Positions 18,535-27,760 are shown, counted from the stretch's first letter. The stretch is 64,000 bases of DNA from Fuerstiella sp. (GCA_014238335.1 JABABI010000015.1:35362-99361), one strand, 5' to 3'. The notes: generated by a model from the letters alone, not told the origin. Made by a program: numbers and translations.

Positions 18535-21090
18535 TCAGTCATCTTCGGCCAGAACGATGGTTTCACCGGTTGCCCACGGCCCATTGAGCGTCTGTCTGTT
18601 ACCACTCGGCCATACGATATCAATGGAATCCACCTGCGTGACGTCTCCCAGTCCGACATACATCTTGGGTATCCCCTGAGCAAGATAGCCAACTTTTCCG
18701 TCATACAGTCGAAGCAGATTTTTTTCTCCGGCATGAATCGTCAGCAGAGCACCCACGCCGTTTCGATTGGAGGATTTTCCCGTAAGTCTGACTTTGACGT
18801 AGTTGATGGTATGGCGCTGAGCAAGATTGCTTTCCAGGACGAGAGGCACATCGTTGAACTCGCTGGTGATCACGTCCAGGTCGCCATCGTTGTCGATGTC
18901 CAGAAAAACCGATGACCGCGATCCCAGCGATCCCCAAACGGTGACCTCTCCCTGTTGCCCGGCCACGACTTTCTCCATCAGCGAACCCTCCGCCTGTTCG
19001 CAGTTCACCTGAATCCATGGCTGAGCCGTACGTCCTCCCGCACGCGGTTCGACACCCAGAACGAATTCTGCATCATGAAACTGGTTGCCATCATTCAGCA
19101 TGACGCTGTTTATTCCGTAGCGGTACGGATAATTCATGCTGGATGTCACAAAAGCGTCCTCCAGTCCGTCTGCATTCAGGTCTCCGCTGCTGAGTCCCCA
19201 TGGCCAGTAGTTTTCTGCGTTGTATTGGGCCGAAATCTCAGTGAAGACTCCATCGCCGTCGTTTCGAAAGAATGCATTTCCATAGACACTGGCCCCTTCC
19301 GATTTCAGCAGTGACTCCGGTAGTTTCATTGTTGCCTTATCCTTCTCTTCAAAGAAGAAGCTGTTCAGGCTGACTTCTGACCGAATGTCGGCCAGAATGT
19401 CCTTGCTCATGTCAGAGTGCATGTCCGTGATGAACAGATCGAGATCCAGATCATTGTCAAAATCAGCGACTGCGATTCCCATCGCTCCCCAGGGCGTCTT
19501 CGGGAATATTTTCCGGCTCTTGCGCACAAAGCCTTTTCCCTGCTGGTTTTCGTAGTATTCGTCGTTGCCCTGCATATCCAGGACATAAAGGTCCAGCCAG
19601 CCGTCATCGTTGAGATCGCAGGCAGCGGCATCTCCTGTCCAGCTGCCTTCCTTCATCCCAAACTTCTCTGTGACGTCTTCGAAGGATTGCCCATTTGTGT
19701 TTCTGTAAAGGCGGCTGAGTTCTGTTCGATCCGGCTTCAGGTGACCTGAAAAGGCATCTTTGAAGCCCACGTAATATCCGCCTCGACCGGTTTCTTCCGT
19801 CGTGTATTTTCCGACGTTGCACAGAAACAGGTCCAGCAGACCGTCGCGGTCAAAGTCGAAGAAGACGGCTCCTGATGAGTGCCCTTCATAGCCCAGCCCT
19901 GACCCATCCGTCGCATCGGTGAAGTGTCCATGACCGTCGTTCAGAAATAGCAGGTTTCCCTTGCGAACGGCCGTCACATACAGGTCGGCGTCGCCATCAT
20001 TGTCGATATCGACAAACGAGGCCGCGACGCAGACACGATCGCCCACTGCAACACCGGCTGTGGACGTGATGTTCTTAAACGTCCCGTCGCCACGGTTACG
20101 GTACAGTTCGTTTTCGCCCAGTTGATTAACGAAGTAAATGTCTGTCAGGCCATCAGCGTCGACGTCCGCAATTGTCACTCCGTTTCCATGATCGTAGTGA
20201 ACCCCTTTGTAGTCACTGCCCGCATCATCCACGATCTGGTGCAGAAAACGGATGCCGCTTTTCTTGCGAACGTCTTGGAACTGAAAGGCATGCTGGACTG
20301 GAATCTGATCTTTCTGTTCCATCTGCGCGTCGCGGCGAGCATCCATCCACGTCGACTGCAGGACCCCCTGCAGGAATGGGACCTGTTCGTTCCAAAGCTG
20401 CTCAATGGCCGATTCCAAAGACGCGATGTCGCCAGCATTTTCCAGTGCAAACGCACCTCGAAATCTACCAACCGGATCAATAAGGACAACCTTGTTTGTT
20501 AACTCGCTCAGGTCAATCTTTGTCTCACCAAACGGAGCCCAGTAACGCCAATGGTCGTCCGCCGGCTGACTCGCTTCATTAGAGAATTTTTCCAATCCTC
20601 CGTCTGCTGCCGCAGCGTCGAGAAACACATTGACGATCAGCGTGTATTTCCAGTTTGAACTGGACGTGAGTTTTTTAGACAGTGCCTGCAACGCAATCGA
20701 CTGCTGACCTTCCGTCGGCTCATCTTTCTTCACGAAAAACCGAGCAAGACAGACGCTGCCGTGAAGATCACGCCGACCGACTCTGTCTCCTTCATGATCG
20801 ACGAACGACGCAGGGGGAAACTCTCCGATGACCGGCAGCTGATTGGCAAATTGCTGTGAGCCGTCACCGGTGTCATCAGGCTGACTCGAACCATCGGGAT
20901 TCGTCTCTGCTGCCGTTGGAGTGGTGTCGACGGTTGGTTCCGGCGAAACAACTGTCGGAACTTTATTGCTGGCAGGAATTGACTTCTCGGTGGACGAGTC
21001 CTGACTGCATCCAGGCAGAAGAATCGCGACTACAAGTAGCAACGTCGCAACGTAGTTCCGGGCATGAAAGTTTGCGGGTGAGTCGGTCAT
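18535..21090 (-). CDS. FG-GAP/UnbV lipoprotein with SCO1-like N-domain lacking CxxxC
   Basis: An 851-residue lipoprotein from ATG 21090 (GTG 21102 is the alternative) with lipobox LLPGC. After a Ser/Thr/Pro linker, residues about 75-230 resemble an SCO1/SenC thioredoxin-fold domain (PPASFVDHEGDRVGRRDLHG, later KVVLIDPVGRFRGAF), but where the copper-binding CxxxC should be the sequence reads FFVKKDEP. From about residue 300 there are FG-GAP calcium loops (ADVDADGLTD, VDIDNDGDAD, FDFDRDGLLD, CDLNDDGWLD, ADFDNDLDLD, GDLNADGLED, LDIDNDGDLD) and a C-terminal ASPIC/UnbV domain (SIDIVWPSGNRQTLNG). Probably a surface binding protein. It converges with the preceding cluster. Confidence 0.87.
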   Translation of the reverse strand: MTDSPANFHARNYVATLLLVVAILLPGCSQDSSTEKSIPASNKVPTVVSPEPTVDTTPTAAETNPDGSSQPDDTGDGSQQFANQLPVIGEFPPASFVDHEGDRVGRRDLHGSVCLARFFVKKDEPTEGQQSIALQALSKKLTSSSNWKYTLIVNVFLDAAAADGGLEKFSNEASQPADDHWRYWAPFGETKIDLSELTNKVVLIDPVGRFRGAFALENAGDIASLESAIEQLWNEQVPFLQGVLQSTWMDARRDAQMEQKDQIPVQHAFQFQDVRKKSGIRFLHQIVDDAGSDYKGVHYDHGNGVTIADVDADGLTDIYFVNQLGENELYRNRGDGTFKNITSTAGVAVGDRVCVAASFVDIDNDGDADLYVTAVRKGNLLFLNDGHGHFTDATDGSGLGYEGHSSGAVFFDFDRDGLLDLFLCNVGKYTTEETGRGGYYVGFKDAFSGHLKPDRTELSRLYRNTNGQSFEDVTEKFGMKEGSWTGDAAACDLNDDGWLDLYVLDMQGNDEYYENQQGKGFVRKSRKIFPKTPWGAMGIAVADFDNDLDLDLFITDMHSDMSKDILADIRSEVSLNSFFFEEKDKATMKLPESLLKSEGASVYGNAFFRNDGDGVFTEISAQYNAENYWPWGLSSGDLNADGLEDAFVTSSMNYPYRYGINSVMLNDGNQFHDAEFVLGVEPRAGGRTAQPWIQVNCEQAEGSLMEKVVAGQQGEVTVWGSLGSRSSVFLDIDNDGDLDVITSEFNDVPLVLESNLAQRHTINYVKVRLTGKSSNRNGVGALLTIHAGEKNLLRLYDGKVGYLAQGIPKMYVGLGDVTQVDSIDIVWPSGNRQTLNGPWATGETIVLAEDD

Positions 21091-21238
21091 GGAATTTTGC
21101 ACAAATAAGACAAGTTGTTTTGATCACGTCAGCACAAGGTCGCATTTTCGACACGTATGAAGAAACGCCTTCACGGGAAACCGTATCCGAGTGACACAGG
21201 TGAGTCTATTGACGATGTCGTAACGGCGAATCGGAATG

Positions 21239-22429
21239 TTAGTTCGTGGCCACCGGCCGGTACCCGATACCTTCAAGCCCCGTACGCTGAGGAACATGTT
21301 CTGAATCGAAAAGTGGGTCCGGAATCGCGAGTTGGTTTGCTTCAGGGTCAAGTGAACCTCGCAAATCAGGTTCAGTTCCGCCGATGTGACAGTCATGTAC
21401 ATTAACTGCGTGAATGATGTCCATTTCGTAGCGAGTGCCCGTTGGTGTTCCCCCCGCGACTGTATTCTGCCAGAACAGGCAGTGTGAGTACGTGTTGCCT
21501 CTTCCTTTGTCGTCGACACCGTTTCGATTCCCGGTGAACGTGCATCGGTCCAGACTCACGCGTGACTCAGGAAATACGGTCAACGCTCCACTGCCGTTCT
21601 TCGAGTTATAGTCTCGCCCTTCGGGGCTGACGTCGTCTTCGCCACAGTTTCCTTTGTTTCCCACAAACAGGCAGTTCTCAAAGGTAGCAGCGCTGGCAGG
21701 AAGCACATCGACGCCGGCGCCTGTCAGCTGGCAGCTGTTGTCGCGAAAGACGCAGTCCCTGAATGTGACCACATGTTCACGGAAACCGCGGTGTTCAATG
21801 GATACACCGCCGCCACATGGACGGGTAAAATTGTGATCCACCACCAGGTTAATCAAAGTCGGGTAGGACCGGCCAAAGATCTTGATTCCTCCGCCGTCCG
21901 AAAAGAAAAACTGATCGCGCGTAAGCTGATCCAGTCCGGTGTTCGGTTGAATCAGATCCGTATTCTTTTGCGTCTGAAACGCATGCGCGCCAGTTATTCG
22001 CACTCGCTCCATAATCGTAGCGTTCGTGATTCCATCTCCGAAATAGACGACGTGGTTTACGACGGCCGGGAAGGTGGGTGCGTCCGGATTGGCGATTATT
22101 TCGTTGTCGCCGCGAAGAATCACTTCCCCGTCGCCGACAATGTGTATCCCGTCGTGTCGCCGATTCAGGTAAATGAGTGCCTGACTCGGGGCTGTCGGAC
22201 GATAAGTGCCTGCATGCAGTATGATTTTGCGACACCCCGTTTCTGCCGCCTGATCCAGCGCCGCCTGGATCTCGTGGCCTTCGTGAACATGAATGGCATC
22301 GGCCGTGAAGGCCGCAGTCGATGACGATTTTGTGTCTGAACCAGACGAACAGCCTGACACGCTCGTCAGCGCCATGCACATCGCACCGAGCGTGGCCCGA
22401 AACGCTAAACGTGTGTGTTGCAGGGACAT
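21239..22429 (-). CDS. Right-handed parallel beta-helix lipoprotein
   Basis: A 396-residue protein from ATG 22429, chosen because it gives a normal signal with lipobox SVSGC; an upstream in-frame start would add 34 residues without signal character. The body has short repeated beta-strand turns with stacked Asn and hydrophobic residues (VTFRDCVFRDNSCQLTGAG, ATFENCLFVGNKGNCGEDD, SLDRCTFTGNRNGVDDKG), typical of the pectate-lyase-like beta-helix fold. The early part (HVEGHEIQAALDQAAETG-like, read here as HEIQAALDQAAETGC) is the usual N-terminal strand and helix cap. These proteins bind or cleave polysaccharides; catalytic residues cannot be assigned. It lies 46 bases after the cupredoxin gene. 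Confidence 0.85.
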   Translation of the reverse strand: MSLQHTRLAFRATLGAMCMALTSVSGCSSGSDTKSSSTAAFTADAIHVHEGHEIQAALDQAAETGCRKIILHAGTYRPTAPSQALIYLNRRHDGIHIVGDGEVILRGDNEIIANPDAPTFPAVVNHVVYFGDGITNATIMERVRITGAHAFQTQKNTDLIQPNTGLDQLTRDQFFFSDGGGIKIFGRSYPTLINLVVDHNFTRPCGGGVSIEHRGFREHVVTFRDCVFRDNSCQLTGAGVDVLPASAATFENCLFVGNKGNCGEDDVSPEGRDYNSKNGSGALTVFPESRVSLDRCTFTGNRNGVDDKGRGNTYSHCLFWQNTVAGGTPTGTRYEMDIIHAVNVHDCHIGGTEPDLRGSLDPEANQLAIPDPLFDSEHVPQRTGLEGIGYRPVATN

Positions 22430-22475
22430 TTCGATGTGCTCGTAAACCCGAGAATTTAAGAAAGAGTCTGCCAAA

Positions 22476-22997
22476 TCAGCGTGAGACTGGCAAACTCGCG
22501 ACGGATTCAGAAGATTCCCCGACGGTGGCAACTCTCATTGTGCCAAGGACGTCATCATGGAAATAACGCAGCCCACACAGCGGGTCAGTCCGAAATTCGT
22601 GTGTGCCGCCGGCAGGACTCGTAAACCGAATGGAATGTACCATGTCCGGCACCGCAACTTCGATGCGGCCATCAGGAACGTTCAGTGTATACACATAGTC
22701 TTCACTTGTGAGGATTAGGATGACATCCGTCGCCGGTGGCACAACCAATTCATTTCCCAGCAGCTCTTCATCGCCTGAGGCAATGTCACCATCGGGACCC
22801 GGAGTCAGAAATTGCCACTTGAAGTCTCGACCTCTAGCCTCAACCACGACAGGACCGCTTGAAGGCCGCTGCGACAATGACTCGGGAGCGTCCATCGCAG
22901 CATCATCGCCCCCTGAACTGCAGCCCACAACAAGACACAGCAACGCGGTGGCGTCTCTAATGGCTGCGTACATCGAGGTCCAGCGACGGTGGCTCAT
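22476..22997 (-). CDS. CuA-type cupredoxin lipoprotein with degenerate metal site
   Basis: A 173-residue lipoprotein from ATG 22997 with lipobox LVVGC. The mature part matches a cytochrome-oxidase-subunit-II cupredoxin: GRDFKWQFLTPGPDGD, NELVVPPATDVILILTSEDY, PDMVHSIRF, then DPLCGLRYFHDDVLGTM. In a true CuA site two Cys (CxxxC), two His and a Met are needed. Here the first Cys is replaced (TDPLCG), the first His position is Tyr (DYVYTLNVP), and only one Cys, one His and one Met remain. It therefore probably does not hold binuclear copper. No oxidase subunit I or transmembrane hairpin accompanies it. Upstream start of a probable three-gene minus-strand series. Confidence 0.75.
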   Translation of the reverse strand: MSHRRWTSMYAAIRDATALLCLVVGCSSGGDDAAMDAPESLSQRPSSGPVVVEARGRDFKWQFLTPGPDGDIASGDEELLGNELVVPPATDVILILTSEDYVYTLNVPDGRIEVAVPDMVHSIRFTSPAGGTHEFRTDPLCGLRYFHDDVLGTMRVATVGESSESVASLPVSR

Positions 22998-23462
22998 TGT
23001 GAACTCTGCTTGCATCCAGTATCTGAACGGCTGACAGGTGAAGTGAAGAAATCGGAAGAGTAAATTCGCACCTGGAGTACACCGCACCTCCATCTGTTCG
23101 GCCTGCCGTGGTCGTGTTATGCTTCGCAACGTACCCATTTCCAGTATATCCACCGAGGACGCCGACTCCAAACTGTAATCATCCTGCGACTGCCCGCTGG
23201 TTGCATCCGATCAATACCTGCGAATTAAGTATCGACAGAGTTTCCAGCTGAGAAATGCTGGCGCTGGCAGAAACATGTGCCGTCCTTCCCTGAAAGCATC
23301 AGGAGGGTAGAATCTCCGGACTCAAAACGGGGGCCCCGTCTAGATTCCTGTCCTGCGGGGAATCTCGCAGCGACGTGGCTGTCGACAACAGCCACGTCGC
23401 TGCTACTGATGGATTGTTGGAATCTGACAGATGTGCAGCCAGCTGTCGTTAACCGTGGCAAT
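22998..23462. other. Intergenic region with a perfect 16-bp palindrome
   Basis: About 465 bases between the cupredoxin gene and the gene pair upstream, all on the minus strand. Apart from the hairpin at 23367-23403 I see no gene. A weak minus-strand frame (23225-23503) overlaps the hairpin and the next gene's end; its composition is not convincing. Confidence 0.45.
23367..23403. repeat. Perfect inverted repeat, 16-bp arms
   Basis: The 16-base arm at 23367-23382 (GCAGCGACGTGGCTGT) is exactly complementary to 23388-23403, with a five-base loop (CGACA). It lies 60 bases beyond the stop of the minus-strand gene ending at 23463, so it could end that transcript, though no T-run follows on either strand. 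A dispersed palindromic element is the other possibility. Confidence 0.65.
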
Positions 23463-23891
23463 TCAGAATGCCGGCGAAACGTGCTGAACCGCAAGGACGT
23501 CATCTACGGAATAAGGACCGAGAACGCTGGATTCTCCGGGCTCAACATTGCATGGAACCAGCACCAGCATTCCCCGAATACTCTCCCGTGAATCGGGGAA
23601 TCCCTGGACGATAGTGCCGTCTCGCAGACGCATCTGAATCTCGTGAGATTCATTGACGCCCGCCATTTCCGGGTGCGTCAGGGCGGCGAAGCGTTCCCAG
23701 ACCCATGTCCAGAGAGTCGCCTGGACGTCGACACGGCCGGCGATGTCCAGCCACTCAATTTCTGCCTGGCGCAGCTGGCTGAGCGTTGCCTGTCGGCACC
23801 AGGGCCGAAGTACGTCCTCAATCCACTTGCGCCGAGAAGCCGCCAATTCCTCGAACGAGATAGGAACGCCTTGTGTCCCATCTCCGTTCAT
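23463..23891 (-). CDS. Hypothetical protein coupled to a secreted protein gene
   Basis: A 142-residue protein without signal peptide or membrane segment. Residues 15-75 are helical (RKWIEDVLRPWCRQAT, LWTWVWERFAALTHPEM), and the C-terminal half is a beta-rich patch (EIQMRLRDGTIVQGFPDSRE, SVLGPYSVDDVLAVQHVS) that looks like a small Sm-like or barrel domain. I do not recognise the family. Its start overlaps the upstream gene's stop by four bases, indicating translational coupling and probably related function. Confidence 0.65.
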   Translation of the reverse strand: MNGDGTQGVPISFEELAASRRKWIEDVLRPWCRQATLSQLRQAEIEWLDIAGRVDVQATLWTWVWERFAALTHPEMAGVNESHEIQMRLRDGTIVQGFPDSRESIRGMLVLVPCNVEPGESSVLGPYSVDDVLAVQHVSPAF

Positions 23892-24547
23892 TGAATCTGA
23901 CGATTGCCGAATTTCGAAGCGGCTTCAGATGTCTGAGTCTGCAGGCTGCGATTGCCTGCCGTGGAATTACTCAGGGCCTGAGGGGTGCCGGCGGCGACCT
24001 GTGGTTTCTGAACATCCGATTTTGGTGTCCAGTTTGCGACTGACCAGATTGGGTACTCATCTGCCACACTGACCGCCAGATCCTGCAGACATTCAATCAG
24101 TCGTTTATTGCTCATCTGTTCATTCCGAATGATGCGCTGCAGAACGAAACGTTTATTGTTCGGAATGTAGGCAAAAAATTTGCCGTTGCCGAGACGGTCG
24201 TTTGCAGCCAGTAGCCGCAGCAGCGCCGTGCGGGAGACTTCATTTGCGGTCTCGGGAATCTGATCCAGCCACGCCATTACCCACAGCGTTTCGCCGTTAC
24301 GGCTCAGTACTGTCGACATGCTGAATTTCCATTCTTCACCTTGAACCTTCGTCTTGAAGGCGAAGTCATATCGCTTCTCGGTTCGGATTGGCTTCAGGCC
24401 AATGTCGATCAGCACCTGCCCAAGTGACTCTTCAGTCAGAGCCCCTGGCGGAAGTGTACGTGTTGGGTCCTGGATTGTGTCGTCCTGTCCTGTCACACAG
24501 TTGACAAGCAGCAAAATCGGCAGGAGAACGGCAGTCGTTAATTTCAT
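23888..24547 (-). CDS. Secreted protein, YbjN/T3SS-chaperone-like fold possible
   Basis: A 219-residue protein. ATG 24547 is preferred over GTG 24556 because GGAG lies eight bases upstream of it. Residues 1-21 form a signal peptide (LTTAVLLPILLLVNCVTG). The domain at about 40-170 has alternating helices and strands: GQVLIDIGLKP, a beta-hairpin, a helix ending ALLRLLAANDRLGNGKF, then FAYIPNNKRFVLQRII and a final helix. That order resembles the YbjN/CesT chaperone-like fold, which would make it a binding protein; this is inference. The last 50 residues are low-complexity Ser/Gln/Asn. It is the first gene of a two-gene coupled unit. Confidence 0.68.
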   Translation of the reverse strand: MKLTTAVLLPILLLVNCVTGQDDTIQDPTRTLPPGALTEESLGQVLIDIGLKPIRTEKRYDFAFKTKVQGEEWKFSMSTVLSRNGETLWVMAWLDQIPETANEVSRTALLRLLAANDRLGNGKFFAYIPNNKRFVLQRIIRNEQMSNKRLIECLQDLAVSVADEYPIWSVANWTPKSDVQKPQVAAGTPQALSNSTAGNRSLQTQTSEAASKFGNRQIQ

Positions 24548-24706
24548 CGTATGCACTCCATCGCGTTGATCTTACAGATGAGCTCATCACGTTGCAGTGC
24601 CGTCACAGAACGAGCAAATGGCCCGCGTTACTCTGTAACGTCGTCTTCCTGCGAATCGTGATGCTAAGTCGTTACGTTCTGCAAATTCTGCTGATAATCA
24701 CTGGCA

Positions 24707-25333
24707 CTATTGGTCGAAAAGTGCCTTAAGGCAGATCTGGGACCAGGTCTCAAACTCACCCAGTTCGCGCAGCAGGTCATCCGGTCGCGCGAACTCTGCG
24801 TTTATCATCGACTTTTCACGTGGCGCAACTTTGGGGGAGTCCAGTTCGAAAATGTGAACAATTCCCAAATGGACTTTTCCCACTTCCGTTTCGTCGTCGT
24901 TGATCAGCCCCACACATCGCTCTGTCCACTGAGCGTCCAGATGAATTTCTTCTTCGATCTCACGTTTCATACCTTCAGCATAGGGTGAACCTACCCCGTT
25001 CAAATCCAGTGTTGAGACGTGACCGCCAACGCCGACCGACCGTTTGGCATGCAGTCGAGCTTCTCCCTGGTCGTTCCCGCGGCGGTAGTTGAACACGCTG
25101 TTGCCGCTGCGAAAGATGCAGTAAGGGATCAGCTGTTTGAAGGAAGGGTCCTCTTCCATCTCATTGCGAGGTCTGTAGCTCGCGTGAATGGGGTCCAGAA
25201 TGATTTCGAGGTATCGATCCATGTCGTCGCAGAAGCCCTGAAAGTGGCCGATCTCGTGGAAGACGGCAGTGGGAATTACGAGAACCTGTTCAACGGGCGC
25301 TTCAACGGCATTTGTGGTTGCTGTTTCGGTCAT
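24707..25333 (-). CDS. Predicted NUDIX-family phosphoesterase
   Basis: A 208-residue cytosolic protein. Residues about 95-150 contain a NUDIX-like box: [12 protein letters not shown], a family-typical insert, then [12 protein letters not shown] with the REUxEE metal-binding core. The surrounding strands ([30 protein letters not shown]) match a planctomycete/bacterial group annotated as predicted NUDIX phosphoesterases. NUDIX enzymes cleave nucleoside diphosphates linked to another moiety; the substrate here is unknown. It lies 117 bases upstream of trpC-end region on the same strand but pathway linkage to tryptophan synthesis is not expected. Confidence 0.82.
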   Translation of the reverse strand: MTETATTNAVEAPVEQVLVIPTAVFHEIGHFQGFCDDMDRYLEIILDPIHASYRPRNEMEEDPSFKQLIPYCIFRSGNSVFNYRRGNDQGEARLHAKRSVGVGGHVSTLDLNGVGSPYAEGMKREIEEEIHLDAQWTERCVGLINDDETEVGKVHLGIVHIFELDSPKVAPREKSMINAEFARPDDLLRELGEFETWSQICLKALFDQ

Positions 25334-25450
25334 GTATTTGACTCCTTCAAAATGAGGTGTAAGTGTCGACTCTGTCGATCACCGAATGTCATGCAGTCCA
25401 GGATGGAATCCTGTTCCGCGGAAACGAACGGTTCAGGGAACGAACTCGTA

Positions 25451-26242
25451 TTACGCTGCCGGACCGGACATCAGCAACTTCACAGCGGCAACGATATCCG
25501 GCTGACGCATGAGTGACTCGCCCACCAGGACTCCGCCGACGCCCGCTGCGCGAAGCCGCACGATGTCGTCATGATTACGAATGCCACTTTCGCTGACCAG
25601 GACGATATCATCGGGAACGTTTTTCTTCAGGTCGAAGGTGTGTTCCAGTGTTGTGACGAAGGTTCGCAGGTCTCGGTTGTTGATGCCAATTAACCGCGTG
25701 CCGGTTTTCAGAACTCGCGAAAGATTCTGCGGTTCATAAAGTTCGATCAGTGTTTTCATGCCCAGTTTCTGTGCATAATCGTGCAGATCCTGCAGGTGGT
25801 CGTCATCCAGGCATTCTGCAACCAGCAACACACAGTCTGCGCCTGCGACGCGCGCCTCCAGAATCTGATAGCGATCGATGATGAATTCCTTTCGCATCAC
25901 GGGAATCTGAACGTGTTTGCGGATCTCCTTCAGAAAGTTCAGGTGACCCTGAAAGTACTTTTCGTCGGTCAGCACGCTCAGGCACTGAGCACCCGCTGCT
26001 TCGTAGCACTGAGCGATATTTACGGGAGAAAAGTCCTCGCGGATGATGCCGGCCGATGGCGACGCTTTCTTCACTTCCGCGATCAATCCGGGGCGATTGC
26101 CGGATGACAAGGACTGCAGAAAACACCGTACCGGCGGCGCATGCGGCAGCCGAGCTTCAAGCTGATCGGCGGGAAGCCGTTCTTTCGCGGCGGCCACCTC
26201 GGTTTGTTTGTGCGCGACGATTTCGTCAAGAACGGTTAGCAA
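25451..26242 (-). CDS. trpC: Indole-3-glycerol phosphate synthase
   Basis: A 263-residue protein, normal for the family, folding as a TIM barrel. It closes the indole ring by converting carboxyphenylamino-deoxyribulose phosphate to indole-3-glycerol phosphate in tryptophan biosynthesis. Signature residues are visible: Glu56 and Lys58 in IAEVKKASPSAG, Lys118 in VMRKEF, the Glu of TLIELYEP, Asn in IGINNRDL and Ser in VSESGI. It stands alone: no other trp gene is in the window, as is usual for planctomycetes where the pathway is dispersed. A NUDIX gene follows on the same strand after 117 bases. Confidence 0.97.
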   Translation of the reverse strand: MLTVLDEIVAHKQTEVAAAKERLPADQLEARLPHAPPVRCFLQSLSSGNRPGLIAEVKKASPSAGIIREDFSPVNIAQCYEAAGAQCLSVLTDEKYFQGHLNFLKEIRKHVQIPVMRKEFIIDRYQILEARVAGADCVLLVAECLDDDHLQDLHDYAQKLGMKTLIELYEPQNLSRVLKTGTRLIGINNRDLRTFVTTLEHTFDLKKNVPDDIVLVSESGIRNHDDIVRLRAAGVGGVLVGESLMRQPDIVAAVKLLMSGPAA

Positions 26243-26545
26243 TGCTGAGCTCCGCTGTATCGGGCGGCTTTGAGTTTTCTGAGCAATTCGCGATCTCCAC
26301 CGTGGACAGATGATATCCTTGAGGATTGGCGATACAACACGGCCGCGTAGTTAGTCTCAAGTCGTCGTGATTTTGCGCCATCTGTCTGGTTGTTGTGTTC
26401 CACAGTCTCACCCGGACTGTTGGTCTGCAGGAACCATGGGCTCGAATTTGACGTTTTGTCGGCGATGCTTCGACCAATTCCGCTGTCTTTCGTAGAAATC
26501 AGGGCTCTTTCCTTTCAGTGACCTTCAGATCCGAATTTGCACGCT
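26243..26545. other. Divergent promoter region, about 300 bases
   Basis: Between trpC (minus) and the CPBP protease gene (plus), so it must hold both promoters. I see no leader peptide with Trp codons, attenuator hairpin or T-box-like element upstream of trpC, and no small gene. Confidence 0.4.
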
Positions 26546-27760
26546 ATGCCGTCCGCTGTCTTGTTAATTGCTCAGGTAAATGGAAATCTCCAGCAGGACA
26601 TCGAGATCACAGCAGGCGGAGTGATTTCGGGTCTGCTGGTGCTGTCGGCTTTGATTGGAAGCCTCGCGATGATGGGCGTGTGGGGCAATCGAATTGGGCA
26701 GGGCAATCCGGCGCTGCCGGCAGCAGCACGAAAGCCGTTGCGCGTGCCGGTGCCGCTGATGTTCTGTGGTCTGGCCATGACGATGACGATGGCAGCGATG
26801 GTCGTCGGCACACCCGTATCAGAGGTGACGCCGGATGAAGGCTTGTTGACAGAGTCCGTCAATCAAAATCCGGACCGGGAAACCAGCAGTTCAGATTCCG
26901 CTGATGGACAAAAAGTTCCAGACACAGAAGCAGGTGACGATGCGGCGCCGGCATTGAAGAATGTGGTCCGCCTTCGAGAGTTGCTGGTTGGGACTCTGAT
27001 GATGAATCTGACCATGTTTGCGGTTTTTGTGACCGCTGTCAGCATGGCTCAGCAGGGAAGGTCACGAGTACAGAAGTCGCCGCACGATCTGACGTATTCA
27101 GTCGAGCAGGAAGCCGTGACGATTCAATCGTTGTCTCAGTTCGGCGAACCGGATGCGCCACCTGACCCGCTGATGTCGAATCCTTCCGACAGCCCTGAAA
27201 ACTCATTCGCTCCTCCTCAGCCGATTAGCACGTCCGCGGAATTAGCCGATCACGGGTCAGCGACACTCGATGGCCAGTTGGATGCAAAACTTCCGGTGGC
27301 ACACGAACGTTGGGACTTTGGCCGCGAGCTTCGATTTGCATTTGAAACGTTTCTTGTCGCTTATCTGCCAACAGCCGCTGTGCGGATTCTGATGATGTCG
27401 CTTCTGCCTATGGCCCCTTCGCACCCGTTTCTTGAGATGATTAACGAAGGTGTTGACTGGGGAACGATGTCGCTGATCGCGCTCATAGCCGTCGTTGTGG
27501 CTCCGCTGGTGGAGGAACTGTTGTACCGCGTCACAATTCTTGGTGGCATGATGCAACAGGGATGGCTGGTTCCCGGCTGGATCGTGTCTTCACTGTTGTT
27601 TGGGTTTGCACACGGTTTTCCCGACAGCATCGCGTTGCTGCCGCTGGCATTCGCGATCGGCTATGTCTACCTGCGTCGTCGCAGCTATCGAACGGTGATG
27701 CTGGTGCACCTGTTGTTTAACGGATTCAACATGGTGATCGCAGCTGCGTCCATGATTTAG
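26546..27760 (+). CDS. CPBP-family intramembrane metalloprotease
   Basis: A 404-residue membrane protein from ATG 26546 (TTG 26537 would add three residues). A first TM lies near residues 22-45, two more before residue 180, then a Pro/Ser-rich hydrophilic stretch (about 175-245), and the C-terminal CPBP (CAAX/Rce1-like) core of about five TMs. The catalytic motifs are all present: EELLYR (the EExxxR motif), FGFAH (FxxxH) and HLLFNGFN (HxxxN-type). Family members cleave membrane or prenylated substrates; bacterial roles are often unknown. The long low-complexity insert between halves is unusual compared with minimal family members. Regulatory partners are not evident. Confidence 0.88.
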   Translation: MPSAVLLIAQVNGNLQQDIEITAGGVISGLLVLSALIGSLAMMGVWGNRIGQGNPALPAAARKPLRVPVPLMFCGLAMTMTMAAMVVGTPVSEVTPDEGLLTESVNQNPDRETSSSDSADGQKVPDTEAGDDAAPALKNVVRLRELLVGTLMMNLTMFAVFVTAVSMAQQGRSRVQKSPHDLTYSVEQEAVTIQSLSQFGEPDAPPDPLMSNPSDSPENSFAPPQPISTSAELADHGSATLDGQLDAKLPVAHERWDFGRELRFAFETFLVAYLPTAAVRILMMSLLPMAPSHPFLEMINEGVDWGTMSLIALIAVVVAPLVEELLYRVTILGGMMQQGWLVPGWIVSSLLFGFAHGFPDSIALLPLAFAIGYVYLRRRSYRTVMLVHLLFNGFNMVIAAASMI

